DNA from: Nitrospira_D sp035465795 | Lineage (GTDB): Bacteria > Nitrospirota > Nitrospiria > Nitrospirales > Nitrospiraceae | Length of the DNA: 64,000 nt | Assembly: GCF_049546785.1 (NCBI RefSeq) | Contig: NZ_JBMWAN010000002.1 | Span: forward strand, 372,001-436,000 | Reading direction: 5' to 3' | In this document: positions 41,650-50,634 of the stretch, in pieces | Position numbering within the stretch: the stretch's first letter is position 1 | How the letters are laid out: each line of letters starts with the position of its first letter | Position numbers and translations under genes: made by a program | The notes under the pieces: model-generated | The model's database searches: none | What the model was told of the DNA's origin: nothing | What the model saw: the letters and a program-made list of their open reading frames with translations, nothing else

Positions 41650-42696
41650 GTGAGACAGAGCCAGATTCAAACGGCCGTCAATCAAAGCCGCTCTTCCGCG
41701 GCCTCCCCGGCCCTGCCGCACTGTGTCTACCTTGACCGGCAACACGCAGCCGCCTGGCTGAACGCCCATCAGGCCAACCCGCTTGCGGTCATCTCGTTTG
41801 TCGAGCCGCCGTCCGAGTCATTCGGCTGTCCCGTGATCAGCCTCGACCTCCCGGAACTGACGGAACCCTCTTGCCTTGAAGTCTGGAGCACTACAAGCGC
41901 GGTTCATACCTACCGCGACAAGGAATTTTCCGCGGCGGCGAGCAGTGACGTCCTGTTCGGTACGGTGACCGTTGACGAACAGCCGGGCCTCGGGCTCGAT
42001 GTCCTCACCGATCTGGCGTATCGCCGGATGCTTTCGCTGATGCAGGAACTGGCTTATCCCCACCTCTGGCGAGTCTGGAACTATCTCCCCGATATCAACG
42101 GCATTGCCGACGGACTCGAACGCTATCGCCGGTTTTGCCTCGGCCGGCACCGGGCGCTGGCGGATGTCCTGCCCGGCTTTCCCCGTTCACTTCCCGCGGG
42201 AACCGCGGTCGGCACCAGATCCGGCCCGCTACAGATCTATTTCCTGGCCGGCACGCTTCCGGCCACGCATCTGGGTAATCCACGGCAGACCCATGCATAC
42301 GAGTACCCTGAAGACTACGGCCCCCGAAGCCCGTCGTTTGCACGAGCCACCCTCTGCCGCTCCGAATCCCACTCGCAGCTCTTCATTTCCGGAACGGCCA
42401 GCGTCGTCGGTCACGCAAGCCGCCATGCGGGGCTCCCGGAAGCCCAGACCGGAGAAACCGTTCAGAACCTCAGAGCCTTGCTGGCCCATACGGAAAGCAC
42501 CGCCCGACGGCATCTCACCGGAGAACAGAGCCGCGCTCAGTATAAAGTATACGTGCGAAACGCCGCCCACCTGGCTGCCGTTCGCGCAACCCTGCGGGCG
42601 GCGCCGCTCGCATCGGATCAGATCCTCTTTCTCCAGGGCGATCTCTGCCGCCAGGAACTGCTGGTCGAAATCGAAGGTGTGATCACCGCATCCTAG
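41650..42696 (+). CDS. Chorismatase (XanB2/FkbO/Hyg5 family)
   Basis: 348 residues from GTG 41650. The family pattern is seen in LWRVWNYLPDINGIADGLER, YRRFCLGRHRALADVLPG, LPAGTAVGTRSGPLQIYFLA, LFISGTASVVGHASRHAG and a C-terminal SRAQYKVYVRNAAHLAAVRA, a RidA-like fold. Chorismatases split chorismate to pyruvate and a dihydroxycyclohexadiene or a hydroxybenzoate. XanB2 of Xanthomonas makes 3- and 4-hydroxybenzoate; the former starts xanthomonadin. Next to polyene-type ketosynthases that job is likely here. It lies 21 nt after the flavoprotein gene and 9 nt before the deacetylase gene. Confidence 0.85.
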   Translation: MRQSQIQTAVNQSRSSAASPALPHCVYLDRQHAAAWLNAHQANPLAVISFVEPPSESFGCPVISLDLPELTEPSCLEVWSTTSAVHTYRDKEFSAAASSDVLFGTVTVDEQPGLGLDVLTDLAYRRMLSLMQELAYPHLWRVWNYLPDINGIADGLERYRRFCLGRHRALADVLPGFPRSLPAGTAVGTRSGPLQIYFLAGTLPATHLGNPRQTHAYEYPEDYGPRSPSFARATLCRSESHSQLFISGTASVVGHASRHAGLPEAQTGETVQNLRALLAHTESTARRHLTGEQSRAQYKVYVRNAAHLAAVRATLRAAPLASDQILFLQGDLCRQELLVEIEGVITAS

Positions 42697-42705
42697 CGAC
42701 AACTC

Positions 42706-43743
42706 ATGAACGCCGGCTATTCCGATAGCAACCCTTCTCCGGTCCTGGCCGCGACCACGGAAGCACCGCCGGCCTCCCGGCACCCTGATGCGCTCCAGCG
42801 CCGCGCCCGAAGACCCGAGCCACATACGCACGCGGAGGCAGCGCCGGCCCGTCGCTTCTACTTCACGATCGATTGCGACTGGGTCCCCGGCTCCCAGGTC
42901 GGGCTTGAGGCCCTCCTCGATTGTTGTGACCGCTATGGAATCAGAGGCACCATCTTCTTCGCCGGACGATTCGCCGAAGCCTATCCGGATCTCGTCCGAA
43001 CCTGCCTCCGGCAAGGCCACCAGCTCGGCACCCATGGATGGGCACACGGCGGCCTGGAAGAGGATGAAAACTTCCGCACCGCCCCCTACGAGCAACAGCG
43101 CCAATGGATCCGGCGGGCAACGGACGCGGTGGAGAAAGCGGCCGGTGTCCGCCCAGTCGTGTTCCGGGCGCCCAATCTCTGGATCAGCGAGACCACCTTG
43201 CGGGTGCTCGAGGAAGAGGGCTATCACTACGACTCGTCCGTTCCGGCCAGGCGCTTCGACATGGGGCTTGGACGGGTCCACTACTTGAAATACTTTGGCG
43301 CTCCGCGAGACCCCTATCGCCCCTCACGAAGCAATCTGAATCGCGCCGGCGACAGCACGATTGTGGAAATGCCGCCTTCTTCCTGTCTGTTTCCCCTCAA
43401 TCTCGCGACCCTGCGCACCGTCGGCCTCTCTCCATTTCAACGAATGGTCCGATGGATCGGGCGAAGGTCGCGCCACCTTGTGTTTTACTGCCATCCGGCG
43501 GAGTTCGTCCGCGCCGAGGATCAGCAATTCCCCCCTACAATGTCTAAATGGAATCAAAACGGCATGGGCCCCGAAAACCTGTCGTTGATAGAGGACTTGC
43601 TCGCCTTTATTCTCACACTCCGATACATCCCGTCGCGCATGACCGATACCGCCACGCGGCATCTTGACTTGACCCCACCGGGCGTACTAAGAGCAGGCAA
43701 CTTTCAACCGGACCGCACCTATCGAGAGGAGGAACAACGATGA
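42706..43743 (+). CDS. Polysaccharide deacetylase-family protein (NodB fold)
   Basis: 345 residues. FYFTIDCDWVPGS holds the catalytic Asp pair, GIRGTIFFAGRFAE follows, HQLGTHGWAHGGLEE gives the HxxxH metal motif, and VRPVVFRAPNLWISETTLRV the Arg motif. An N-terminal 45 residues are disordered. Substrate is probably an N-acetylated sugar or peptidoglycan-like chain; in this setting it may work on the sugar part of the pigment or a lipid-linked head. Its stop overlaps the next ATG (ATGA). Confidence 0.85.
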   Translation: MNAGYSDSNPSPVLAATTEAPPASRHPDALQRRARRPEPHTHAEAAPARRFYFTIDCDWVPGSQVGLEALLDCCDRYGIRGTIFFAGRFAEAYPDLVRTCLRQGHQLGTHGWAHGGLEEDENFRTAPYEQQRQWIRRATDAVEKAAGVRPVVFRAPNLWISETTLRVLEEEGYHYDSSVPARRFDMGLGRVHYLKYFGAPRDPYRPSRSNLNRAGDSTIVEMPPSSCLFPLNLATLRTVGLSPFQRMVRWIGRRSRHLVFYCHPAEFVRAEDQQFPPTMSKWNQNGMGPENLSLIEDLLAFILTLRYIPSRMTDTATRHLDLTPPGVLRAGNFQPDRTYREEEQR

Positions 43744-44150
43744 AACAATGGTTACCTGCGATGCTGGTCGTCGGCCTGGCCGTCGTGATGATGACGGGAT
43801 GCCGGGGCGGTGGACAGGTCTATGAGGTCAAGGATACCCCGGTGCAGACAGCGACCGGCAAGGCCGCCTCAATGGAAGAGGTGCAGAAAGCCATCATCGG
43901 AGCCGGCGCAAAGCTCGGCTGGATCATGGCCGTGGCAAAACCGGGAGAGATCGTCGGGACGCTGAACGTCAGAACCCACACAGCCATTGTCACGATCCCC
44001 TTTTCCGAGAAGAACTACAGCATCCTCTACAAGGACAGCACCAATCTGAAGTATGATGCGGATAAACAAACTATCCACCAGAACTACTCAGGCTGGATTC
44101 AACGGCTGGACAACGAAATTCGCGCACGCCTGTCCACACTCGGGATGTAG
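43740..44150 (+). CDS. Lipoprotein of unknown function
   Basis: 136 residues. MKQWLPAMLVVGLAVVMMTG followed by Cys gives a clear lipobox. The rest has SMEEVQKAIIGAGAKLGWIM and KPGEIVGTLNVRTHTAIVTI then YSILYKDSTNLKYDADKQTI, which suggests a small alpha/beta domain. It ends the plus-strand arm, coupled to the deacetylase gene. Confidence 0.75.
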   Translation: MKQWLPAMLVVGLAVVMMTGCRGGGQVYEVKDTPVQTATGKAASMEEVQKAIIGAGAKLGWIMAVAKPGEIVGTLNVRTHTAIVTIPFSEKNYSILYKDSTNLKYDADKQTIHQNYSGWIQRLDNEIRARLSTLGM

Positions 44151-44160
44151 GGCATTGTTT

Positions 44161-44191
44161 TCTGAGGCCTGACCAGACGTCAGGCCTCAGA
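44161..44191 (+). terminator. Strong hairpin between convergent genes
   Basis: TCTGAGGCCTGAC and GTCAGGCCTCAGA form a perfect 13-bp stem with a 5-nt loop. A short T-run (GTTTT) precedes it on the plus strand, so on the minus strand AAAAC follows; neither side has a classical U-tract. It probably ends the plus-strand transcript. Confidence 0.5.
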
Positions 44192-44301
44192 CCGCTACTT
44201 GCCCCTCTTCCCGTTCCCACCTATAGGCTGGGTTCAGAATCTCGACAACGCGATCCGCATGCAGTTTGTTGCCGCAGACCATTGAGCGGTCATGAGGTTC
44301 T

Positions 44302-45072
44302 CTACTGAGTGGTCTGATTCAGCGCACATCGGCGTCTGAGGAGGCGGAGAAGCCCCAGCGGATACATGCCCCGACCAAGCAGTTTCCATCCCACCATTTT
44401 GGTAATCCGCAGGATATCGATCACCGGGCGGAAATGACTGGGGCGCGGACCGGAGCGGGGCGCCACGGTCACCTGCACAGTCTGGCTGGCGAACCCTCTC
44501 CGGGCCGCCTCGATCAGGATTTCGCTTTCAAAGACGAAGCTGCGTGACTGGTCGTGCGGCAACTCCACCGTCCGGAGCAGCGCGGCAGGATAGAGGCGAA
44601 ACCCCGATTGGCTGTCCTCAATCATCTGCCCCGCGGCCCAGCCGATCCAGAAATCCGCGATGCGATTCGCGCCGTACCGCCAATACGAGACCTGCCGCTG
44701 GTCACGACGGCGCGCCCCGACAAGAAAGACGGCAGGATCCGCCGACGCGCGCGCGAGAAAGAGCGGGATCTCCTCCGGCGCATGTTGTCCGTCGGCGTCG
44801 AGCGTGATGACGCCCTGGGCTCCTTGCGCCAGGACATATTGAAACCCCCTCCAGAGACTTCCGGCCTTCCCCAGATTGCGCTCGTTCCTCAATACCGTCA
44901 CATCGAGCCCGGCAAGAGCCCCGACCGTGTCATCAGTCGAGCCGTCATCCACTACGATCACGTGGAAACATTGCTGTCGCGCGCGCATCGCCACGTCACG
45001 GACGGTCGCCGCTTCGTTGTAGGCCGGGATCACCACCCAGTAGTAACCCCTCAATTGTCCATTATGCAGCAT
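44302..45072 (-). CDS. Family 2 glycosyltransferase
   Basis: 256 residues from ATG 45072, which has AGGA six nt upstream; the ATG at 45093 lacks this. GT-A landmarks: YYWVVIPAYNEAATVRDVAM, VIVVDDGSTDDTVGALAGLD, NLGKAGSLWRGFQYVLAQ, TLDADGQHAPEEIPLFLA (DxD-type) and SQSGFRLYPAALLRT. Similar transferases add sugar to polyprenyl phosphate or decorate aryl polyenes. It ends the minus-strand biosynthetic arm, separated from fabG by 83 nt. Confidence 0.88.
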   Translation of the reverse strand: MLHNGQLRGYYWVVIPAYNEAATVRDVAMRARQQCFHVIVVDDGSTDDTVGALAGLDVTVLRNERNLGKAGSLWRGFQYVLAQGAQGVITLDADGQHAPEEIPLFLARASADPAVFLVGARRRDQRQVSYWRYGANRIADFWIGWAAGQMIEDSQSGFRLYPAALLRTVELPHDQSRSFVFESEILIEAARRGFASQTVQVTVAPRSGPRPSHFRPVIDILRITKMVGWKLLGRGMYPLGLLRLLRRRCALNQTTQ

Positions 45073-45155
45073 ATCGCGTCCTGTAAGGCTCATGCAGCGA
45101 CGGCCGATCTTCCACCCCTAACTCCTTACCACTGATCCCTTACCCCTCGCCTATT

Positions 45156-45881
45156 CTAGGCCATACCCCCGTTGATGCCGATCACTTGTCCGGTGATATA
45201 GCCCGCCGGCTCGGACACAAGAAACGATACCAGCGCGGCGACTTCTTCAGGAGTCCCGACGCGTTTCATCGGGACGATGGCCTCGATCTGTTCGGGCTTG
45301 AATGATTGTCGGGTGGCGGGGGACTCGATCAGACCGGGCGCGACGACGTTCACGGTAATACCGCGAGAGGCAAGTTCGATCGCCAGCGATTTGCTGGCCC
45401 CGTGCAGACCGGCCTTCGCCGCCGCGTAGTTCGTCTGCCCGCGGTTCCCCGTCACACCGGCCAGCGACGAGATCGACACGATCCGCCCCCAGCGGGTCCC
45501 GATCATCGGGAGCAGCAGCGGCTGCGTGACGTTGAAGAATCCATTGAGCGAGAGATCGATGACGCGCCTCCACTGCTCGCCGGTCATGCCGGCCATCGGC
45601 GCATCGTCATGACCCCCGGCATTGTTCACAACGACCTGGATCGGTCCTCCCGCGAGCAAGGCCTCCAGCCCGCGCCGCGTGGCGATCCCGTCGGTGACGT
45701 CGAACGTCACGGCGGATGCGACGCCGCCGTTTCCACGAATTTTCTCGACGACCTGCCCGGCCGCATCCGGATGCCGGTGGGCATGCACGATGACCGCGAA
45801 GCCGGCCGCCGCCAGCTGTTCGGCGATGGCCGAACCGATGGCGCCGCTCCCTCCTGTCACCAGTGCGCGTTTCTGTGTCAT
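45156..45881 (-). CDS. 3-oxoacyl-ACP reductase (FabG type)
   Basis: 241 residues from ATG 45881. NADPH site RALVTGGSGAIGSAIAEQLA, NNAGGHDD, catalytic Ser in IVSISSLAGVTGNRGQTN and Tyr/Lys in NYAAAKAGLHGASKSLAI, then VAPGLIESPATR and GQVIGINGGMA. Reduces the beta-keto group on the growing ACP-bound chain. The start overlaps the dehydratase stop by 4 nt (ATGA), tying it to the polyene cluster. Confidence 0.92.
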   Translation of the reverse strand: MTQKRALVTGGSGAIGSAIAEQLAAAGFAVIVHAHRHPDAAGQVVEKIRGNGGVASAVTFDVTDGIATRRGLEALLAGGPIQVVVNNAGGHDDAPMAGMTGEQWRRVIDLSLNGFFNVTQPLLLPMIGTRWGRIVSISSLAGVTGNRGQTNYAAAKAGLHGASKSLAIELASRGITVNVVAPGLIESPATRQSFKPEQIEAIVPMKRVGTPEEVAALVSFLVSEPAGYITGQVIGINGGMA

Positions 45882-46321
45882 GACCGCACGTATTTCAAGA
45901 AAATCGAGGCCCGGCCCGTCATCACGGCCCGGCCCTCCGATGAAATGGCAAAATGGTACATAAAACTGTCGCCGCCTTCGAACAGGCGTGAGGCCTCGAT
46001 CGTGAGAGCCCCGGCCCATTCATCAAGCCGGTCAACCGAACACACGACATCCCTCAGGCCGCCCACATAGCCGATCAACCCGTCGGTGGACCGATCCCGG
46101 TTGAGCAGCCCCACATGGACGCCCATCGCCTGCGCGGCATATTCCAACCCCGTCACCGCTTCGAGGCTGGTTCCCTGCCGGAGCGGATTAGCCGGATCGT
46201 GATGCGACTGCGTCCGGCATCGAATCGTCGTGGCATCCCACGACTCCACCAGGTCGAGCAATCGCATCGTCCCGGCATGAGGCAGAAACGCGCTCAGTTC
46301 TTCTTTCGTCAAAGCCGGCAT
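45878..46321 (-). CDS. Hotdog-fold 3-hydroxyacyl-ACP dehydratase (ApeP-like)
   Basis: 147 residues from ATG 46321. LSAFLPHAGTMRLLDLVESW with PHAGxMxLLD is the catalytic-His signature of this hotdog group found with aryl polyene genes; LEAVTGLEYAAQAMGVHVGL contains the acidic partner. Removes water from the beta-hydroxyacyl-ACP to give the trans double bond that builds the polyene. The gene begins within the last codons of the truncated ketosynthase gene (13-nt overlap). Confidence 0.88.
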   Translation of the reverse strand: MPALTKEELSAFLPHAGTMRLLDLVESWDATTIRCRTQSHHDPANPLRQGTSLEAVTGLEYAAQAMGVHVGLLNRDRSTDGLIGYVGGLRDVVCSVDRLDEWAGALTIEASRLFEGGDSFMYHFAISSEGRAVMTGRASIFLKYVRS

Positions 46322-47109
46322 GGTTCCAGATCCAGCACAACCTGCTGACTCTCCAGCAGACTCAGCGCCACCCGCTGCGAACCGCCGGCGGCAATGGCGC
46401 ACAACAGCGGCAGGGACCGGGCGGCAGGATTGTCCCGGCGCACGCGCTCCAAAACAGGCTCTTGCAGTCTGCTTGCGCCCCCTTCCCCTGCCTCTTCAAG
46501 ACGCAGGCTCATGTTCGCAAGAGCAGAGGGGATCGACGGAGCCAAGACGAATGCCACGGCAAAACCTGCGCCGATCGGACGCGCTTCATTGAGAGGAAAC
46601 GGCACAGCGAGATCATACGCCACCAGCAGCACCGGGCACTGTTCCACACAGACGAAGGCGACGGCTTCCAGCAGACCGGCGGCAAAAGAATCATCGTAGC
46701 AGGAGAGCGCCGTCGAGGACTGCTGGCAGGCCGTGGCAATGCCCCAATAGCCGGCCGCGGTGTTGTGCACCGATTGATGGAAGAGGGTGGGCGAAATGAT
46801 CCGCTCCGGCGTCGCCAGCGTCCGGCAGAGGGCATCGAGCACCCCCATTTCGCCGCCCGAGGACGCGAAGACCGTCGGCACATCCCGGGGATTCAGCCCC
46901 GATTGCGCCATCGCTTCCTGCGCAACCTGCACCGCCCACCGGACAGAGTCGCTGCTCCGCCGCCGTTCGTTCGGCGGCAATAGTGCCGCTTCCGGATCGG
47001 GCACGGCCGCCGGCATGAAAGGCTCGGCCCCGGCCAGCACCCTGCGGCTCGCCTCCCATCCGGAAAGACCCGGCGCCAGGACCCCGATGCTCTGGATCGC
47101 CACCTTCAT
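46309..47109 (-). CDS. Ketosynthase-like protein, N-terminal half only (chain-length-factor-like)
   Basis: 266 residues from ATG 47109, against about 400 for a full ketosynthase. IQSIGVLAPGLSGWEASRRV, VFASSGGEMGVLDALCRTLA, HQSVHNTAAGYWGIATACQQ and SSTALSCYDDSFAAGLLEAV match the first half of thiolase-fold ketosynthases (the Ketoacyl-synt_2 type). The Cys of TACQQS is kept but the two later His motifs are missing, so it cannot be a complete enzyme. Its partner is the full ketosynthase overlapping upstream (ATGA), as in KS-CLF pairs that set chain length. Confidence 0.85.
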   Translation of the reverse strand: MKVAIQSIGVLAPGLSGWEASRRVLAGAEPFMPAAVPDPEAALLPPNERRRSSDSVRWAVQVAQEAMAQSGLNPRDVPTVFASSGGEMGVLDALCRTLATPERIISPTLFHQSVHNTAAGYWGIATACQQSSTALSCYDDSFAAGLLEAVAFVCVEQCPVLLVAYDLAVPFPLNEARPIGAGFAVAFVLAPSIPSALANMSLRLEEAGEGGASRLQEPVLERVRRDNPAARSLPLLCAIAAGGSQRVALSLLESQQVVLDLEPCRL

Positions 47110-48323
47110 GGCAGTTTCCCCAACACCAGGCTGCAGTTGTTGCCGCCGAAGCCGAAAATGTTGCTGAGCACGACAGCCAGGGGGCCGGTCTGGTTGTTGC
47201 GGAGAATCCGGCTCTTCAAGGACGGATCGACACGCGCACAGTTCAGCGTGCCGGGAATCAGCCCGTGCGTCAGGCACAACGTGGAGATGACGGCTTCGGT
47301 GATGCCCGCGGCGCCCAGCGTATGGCCGGTCCAGCCTTTCGTCGAACTGCAGGCCGGCCGCGCGCCGAAAATGCTATAGACCGCCTTGTCTTCGACGGCA
47401 TCGTTGGCTCTGGTCGCCGTGCCATGCAGATTGATGTACTCGACGTCTTCCGGACGAAGCCCGGCCCGAGCCAGCGAGTCCCGAATCGCCCGAATCGCTC
47501 CGGCTCCTTCCGGATGCGGATGCGACATGTGGTACCCGTCGGTGCTTTCGCCATAGCCCAGAAGCGCCACCGCCCCGGGCCGGCCCACCCGTTCGCTGGA
47601 TTCCAGCAAGGCAAATCCGGCCGCCTCACCGAGCGACAACCCCTCACGATCCTCGTCACAGGGGCGGCAGGGCTTCGTCGAGAGCAACTGGAGGGCCGAA
47701 AAGCCGTATAAGGTCGTCAAGCAGAGGCTGTCCACTCCCCCGACGATGGCGGCATCGCAAAGCCCCGTCCGCAGCAGGCGATCAACCGTCGCAAAGACCT
47801 TCGCGCTCGACGAACAGGCGGTCGAGACGACCATCGCAGGCCCGCGCAACCCCAGACAGGTCCGTACGAAGTGGCCCAGGGAAAACATATTGTGGGTATA
47901 CCGATACCGCGACGTGTACCAGGCCGGCAGCGACCCGGCTTGATCCCGCATGTGATAGGCATGCTCCGTCTCGAGAATGCCCGACGTGCTGGTGCCCATA
48001 ACCACGGCGACGCGGTGGGCGCCGTATCGCTGCTTCGCTTCGGCCACCGCGACCATGAACCCGTCCTGTTGCAGCCCGAGCCAGGCCAGCCGGTTATTGC
48101 GACAATCAAACCGCTCCAGATCGTTCTCGAGTGAAAAATCCTCCAGCCCCTCGACCCGGCCGATGTAGGTCTTGAGGGTGACATCCTCAAAATCGCAGGG
48201 CCTCAATCCCGAGCGACGGTCCCGCAAGGCCTGCAGTACCGGTCCCACCCCGCGACCGTTGGCCGTCACCAGGGTATAGGCGGTCAGCGTCAAGGGCATC
48301 ATAGGCCGCATATCAGGCGACAT
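47106..48323 (-). CDS. Beta-ketoacyl-ACP synthase (FabF-like)
   Basis: 405 residues. The catalytic triad is complete: VVSTACSSSAKVFATVDRLL (Cys), INLHGTATRANDAVED (His) and STKGWTGHTLGAAGITEAVI (His), with the C-terminal NIFGFGGNNCSLVLG. It condenses malonyl-ACP units on the aryl starter. ATG 48323 lies inside the end of the exporter gene (11-nt overlap) and GGAGG precedes it closely. Confidence 0.92.
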   Translation of the reverse strand: MSPDMRPMMPLTLTAYTLVTANGRGVGPVLQALRDRRSGLRPCDFEDVTLKTYIGRVEGLEDFSLENDLERFDCRNNRLAWLGLQQDGFMVAVAEAKQRYGAHRVAVVMGTSTSGILETEHAYHMRDQAGSLPAWYTSRYRYTHNMFSLGHFVRTCLGLRGPAMVVSTACSSSAKVFATVDRLLRTGLCDAAIVGGVDSLCLTTLYGFSALQLLSTKPCRPCDEDREGLSLGEAAGFALLESSERVGRPGAVALLGYGESTDGYHMSHPHPEGAGAIRAIRDSLARAGLRPEDVEYINLHGTATRANDAVEDKAVYSIFGARPACSSTKGWTGHTLGAAGITEAVISTLCLTHGLIPGTLNCARVDPSLKSRILRNNQTGPLAVVLSNIFGFGGNNCSLVLGKLP

Positions 48324-50634
48324 GGGCCTCCGGTTCGGCTAAGAAGCCGGCAAAGAGGAGACAGCACAGGGACCCACAGGCTGCCGTCATACCGATCGCA
48401 TGCAGCACGGGGATCGCGGAGAACGCCAGCGCTCCGAAGACCAGAATGGTCGTGGTGCTGCAGACCAGCAGTCCGAAGACCGTCCTGCGTCGCTCATCGC
48501 CCTGGTCCTCCGCACGGTTGAAGAACAACGCGTAGTCGAGCCCCAACCCGATCACCAGGAGCAAGGTCGCAACATGAAACAGCGACATCGATTCGCCTGA
48601 CACATTGACGATGCCGACCACGACAATCAGCCCGGCGACGATTGGCACGAGGACGCGCCAGAGTTGCAGAAGGGATTTCAGTCCGATGCCCAGGGCCACC
48701 GTGATGGCCAACGCTCCCCACCAAAGCAACTGCACGGTTCGGTCGCGATACTCCATCATCAAGCGGTTCGACTCTGCCTTCAGATCGACGTACGTCACCG
48801 CTGTCTCACTCCAGCCGGCCACCGTCGCCGTTAAGCCCTGCCGATCAACGACCCCTCGCAACGGGGCGACCGCCAGCCATCGTCCATGATGTTCCATCAT
48901 CAGCGCTCCAATCTTGAGTCCCAACGGTGTGCCCTGGAACGAGTCGCGATTGACCGGCGGCTGGGTGCGGGCCGTTTCGACTCCGGCCAGGAAAGGCTCG
49001 AACAGACCCGGCGCAAACGGCAACCCTCGCGCCGCTTCGCCGAGCCGCCTCTCCAATACGGCGCGGTCCGGCAGCGCCTGCTGCCGTTGCTGTTGCACCA
49101 GCCGGCTTGGGACATACCGCGACACCAGCTCATATCCCGCCAACAAGCCTGCGTCTCGAAGCCCATCCAGCTTCGGCATCACTCGTTCGCTCTGTTGCAA
49201 CAGGTCCTCCTCCGTCGGTGCCTCGATCACCAGGAGATCCCGCATATCCGGAGCGCCCATTGCGCCGCGCAGTTCCTGATCGAGCTGTTTCCGTTCCTCC
49301 GACACCGGACTGATCTTCGCCAGGTCCTCTTCCCACAGAGGCGTATCTGACCATATCAGCCCGATTGTCGCAAGAACGACCGCCATTGGCACCACCCCTT
49401 TCGCCCTGGCAAGCTGCCCCAGCATCCCCAACAGATCGGCCCGGATCTCCCGTGGCACGAACCCGGCAGGGATACAGACCGGCAGGACCCATCGAGTGAC
49501 CAGCGCTGCGGTGCCCAGCCCGACCAGGGCAAAGAGTCCGAGTTGCGCCAGTGCGGGAAATCCCGCGAGGAGCAGCGAGGAAAATCCGATCGCGGTCGTG
49601 AGGACACCGAGCCGCATCGTCGGCCAGATCGCCCGCATCGTCGCCGGGGCGGACTCCCTCCGGGTCAAGTGACTGAACAAATGAATGGGGTAATCGTCGG
49701 CCACGCCCAACAGCGTAATGCCGAATCCCAGCGTAATGCCATGGACGAACCCGAACCAGCTATTCACGGCGACCATCCCGATCAGAATCCCGCTCGAGAG
49801 CGGAATCAGACTCAAGAAGACCAGGGTCAGCGATCGATAGCTGGCGTAGAGAAACAGAAAGACCATGGTGGCGGCCATGGTCGAAAGCCACCAGACTTCG
49901 CGTTCGATCGTTCGCTGGATCTCGACCGAAAACACACCGGGACCGCTCATGAGCAACCTGGCTGATGACGCCGCCCCATCGAGCAGACGCTGAAATGCCG
50001 CCCGAATGTCCTGTTGAATCGCGTCCTGTGCATCGACGTCGAACCCGGCGGCTGTGGTCTCGACCACCAAGAGGGCTCGATGACGATCGGCCGACATCCA
50101 GACTCCGCGATACGTGGCCGGCGCCTCCCACCCGGACCACGACTGAAGGATCCGGAGAAATTCCCCGGTGGGATCGGCCGGAATATAGGCTTTGACCATC
50201 GGGGCAAGAGGCGAGCGCAGCTCGTCGAGCCGTTGTTCAAGGGCCGCATGCAACGCCTCAGTCGAAAAGGCCTCGGGCGCCACCGTCCGGCTCAGGAGAT
50301 AGCGGGCGCGAAACAACAGCTGCTGTTCTTCGGACGACAGCATCTGCATGCCATTGCCCACGAAATCGATCTGCGCGTGTCCCCGCAGCTGTCCGCTCAA
50401 TGCGGTGCTGAGTCGGGCCAATTCGTCCGGATCCGCCCCTTCGATAGCCAGGAGCAGCATCCGGCCAGCCAGCCCCGACCGCACCTGCGTCAGCAGCAAC
50501 CGCTGCGTGGCCGAGGTGCCTTCCGGAAGCAGGTCGCCAAGTTCGCTATGGACCGAGAGGCGGGTCGTCGTCAGCCAGAGGGCGCCCGCCATCAGAACCA
50601 GCCAGGCAAGGATCGGCCATCGGGCGGCGTTCAT
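48313..50634 (-). CDS. MMPL/RND-type exporter
   Basis: 773 residues with about twelve membrane helices in two sets: one at the start (WPILAWLVLMAGALWLTTTR), five around residues 260-410 (ILIGMVAVNSWFGFVHGITL, ADDYPIHLFSHL) and a second set near 640-770 (LLVIGLGLDYALFFNRAEDQ). Two large periplasmic loops lie between. The GxxxDYxxF pattern is the proton-relay part of MMPL proteins. In aryl polyene clusters such a protein moves the lipid-linked pigment out of the inner membrane. Starts in an ATGA overlap with the LolA-like gene stop. Confidence 0.9.
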   Translation of the reverse strand: MNAARWPILAWLVLMAGALWLTTTRLSVHSELGDLLPEGTSATQRLLLTQVRSGLAGRMLLLAIEGADPDELARLSTALSGQLRGHAQIDFVGNGMQMLSSEEQQLLFRARYLLSRTVAPEAFSTEALHAALEQRLDELRSPLAPMVKAYIPADPTGEFLRILQSWSGWEAPATYRGVWMSADRHRALLVVETTAAGFDVDAQDAIQQDIRAAFQRLLDGAASSARLLMSGPGVFSVEIQRTIEREVWWLSTMAATMVFLFLYASYRSLTLVFLSLIPLSSGILIGMVAVNSWFGFVHGITLGFGITLLGVADDYPIHLFSHLTRRESAPATMRAIWPTMRLGVLTTAIGFSSLLLAGFPALAQLGLFALVGLGTAALVTRWVLPVCIPAGFVPREIRADLLGMLGQLARAKGVVPMAVVLATIGLIWSDTPLWEEDLAKISPVSEERKQLDQELRGAMGAPDMRDLLVIEAPTEEDLLQQSERVMPKLDGLRDAGLLAGYELVSRYVPSRLVQQQRQQALPDRAVLERRLGEAARGLPFAPGLFEPFLAGVETARTQPPVNRDSFQGTPLGLKIGALMMEHHGRWLAVAPLRGVVDRQGLTATVAGWSETAVTYVDLKAESNRLMMEYRDRTVQLLWWGALAITVALGIGLKSLLQLWRVLVPIVAGLIVVVGIVNVSGESMSLFHVATLLLVIGLGLDYALFFNRAEDQGDERRRTVFGLLVCSTTTILVFGALAFSAIPVLHAIGMTAACGSLCCLLFAGFLAEPEAHVA

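Noticed and set aside
43740..44150. Lipoprotein as part of the biosynthetic pathway enzyme set
   Set aside because: It is only linked by position; no enzymatic motif is seen, so it is called a lipoprotein of unknown function.
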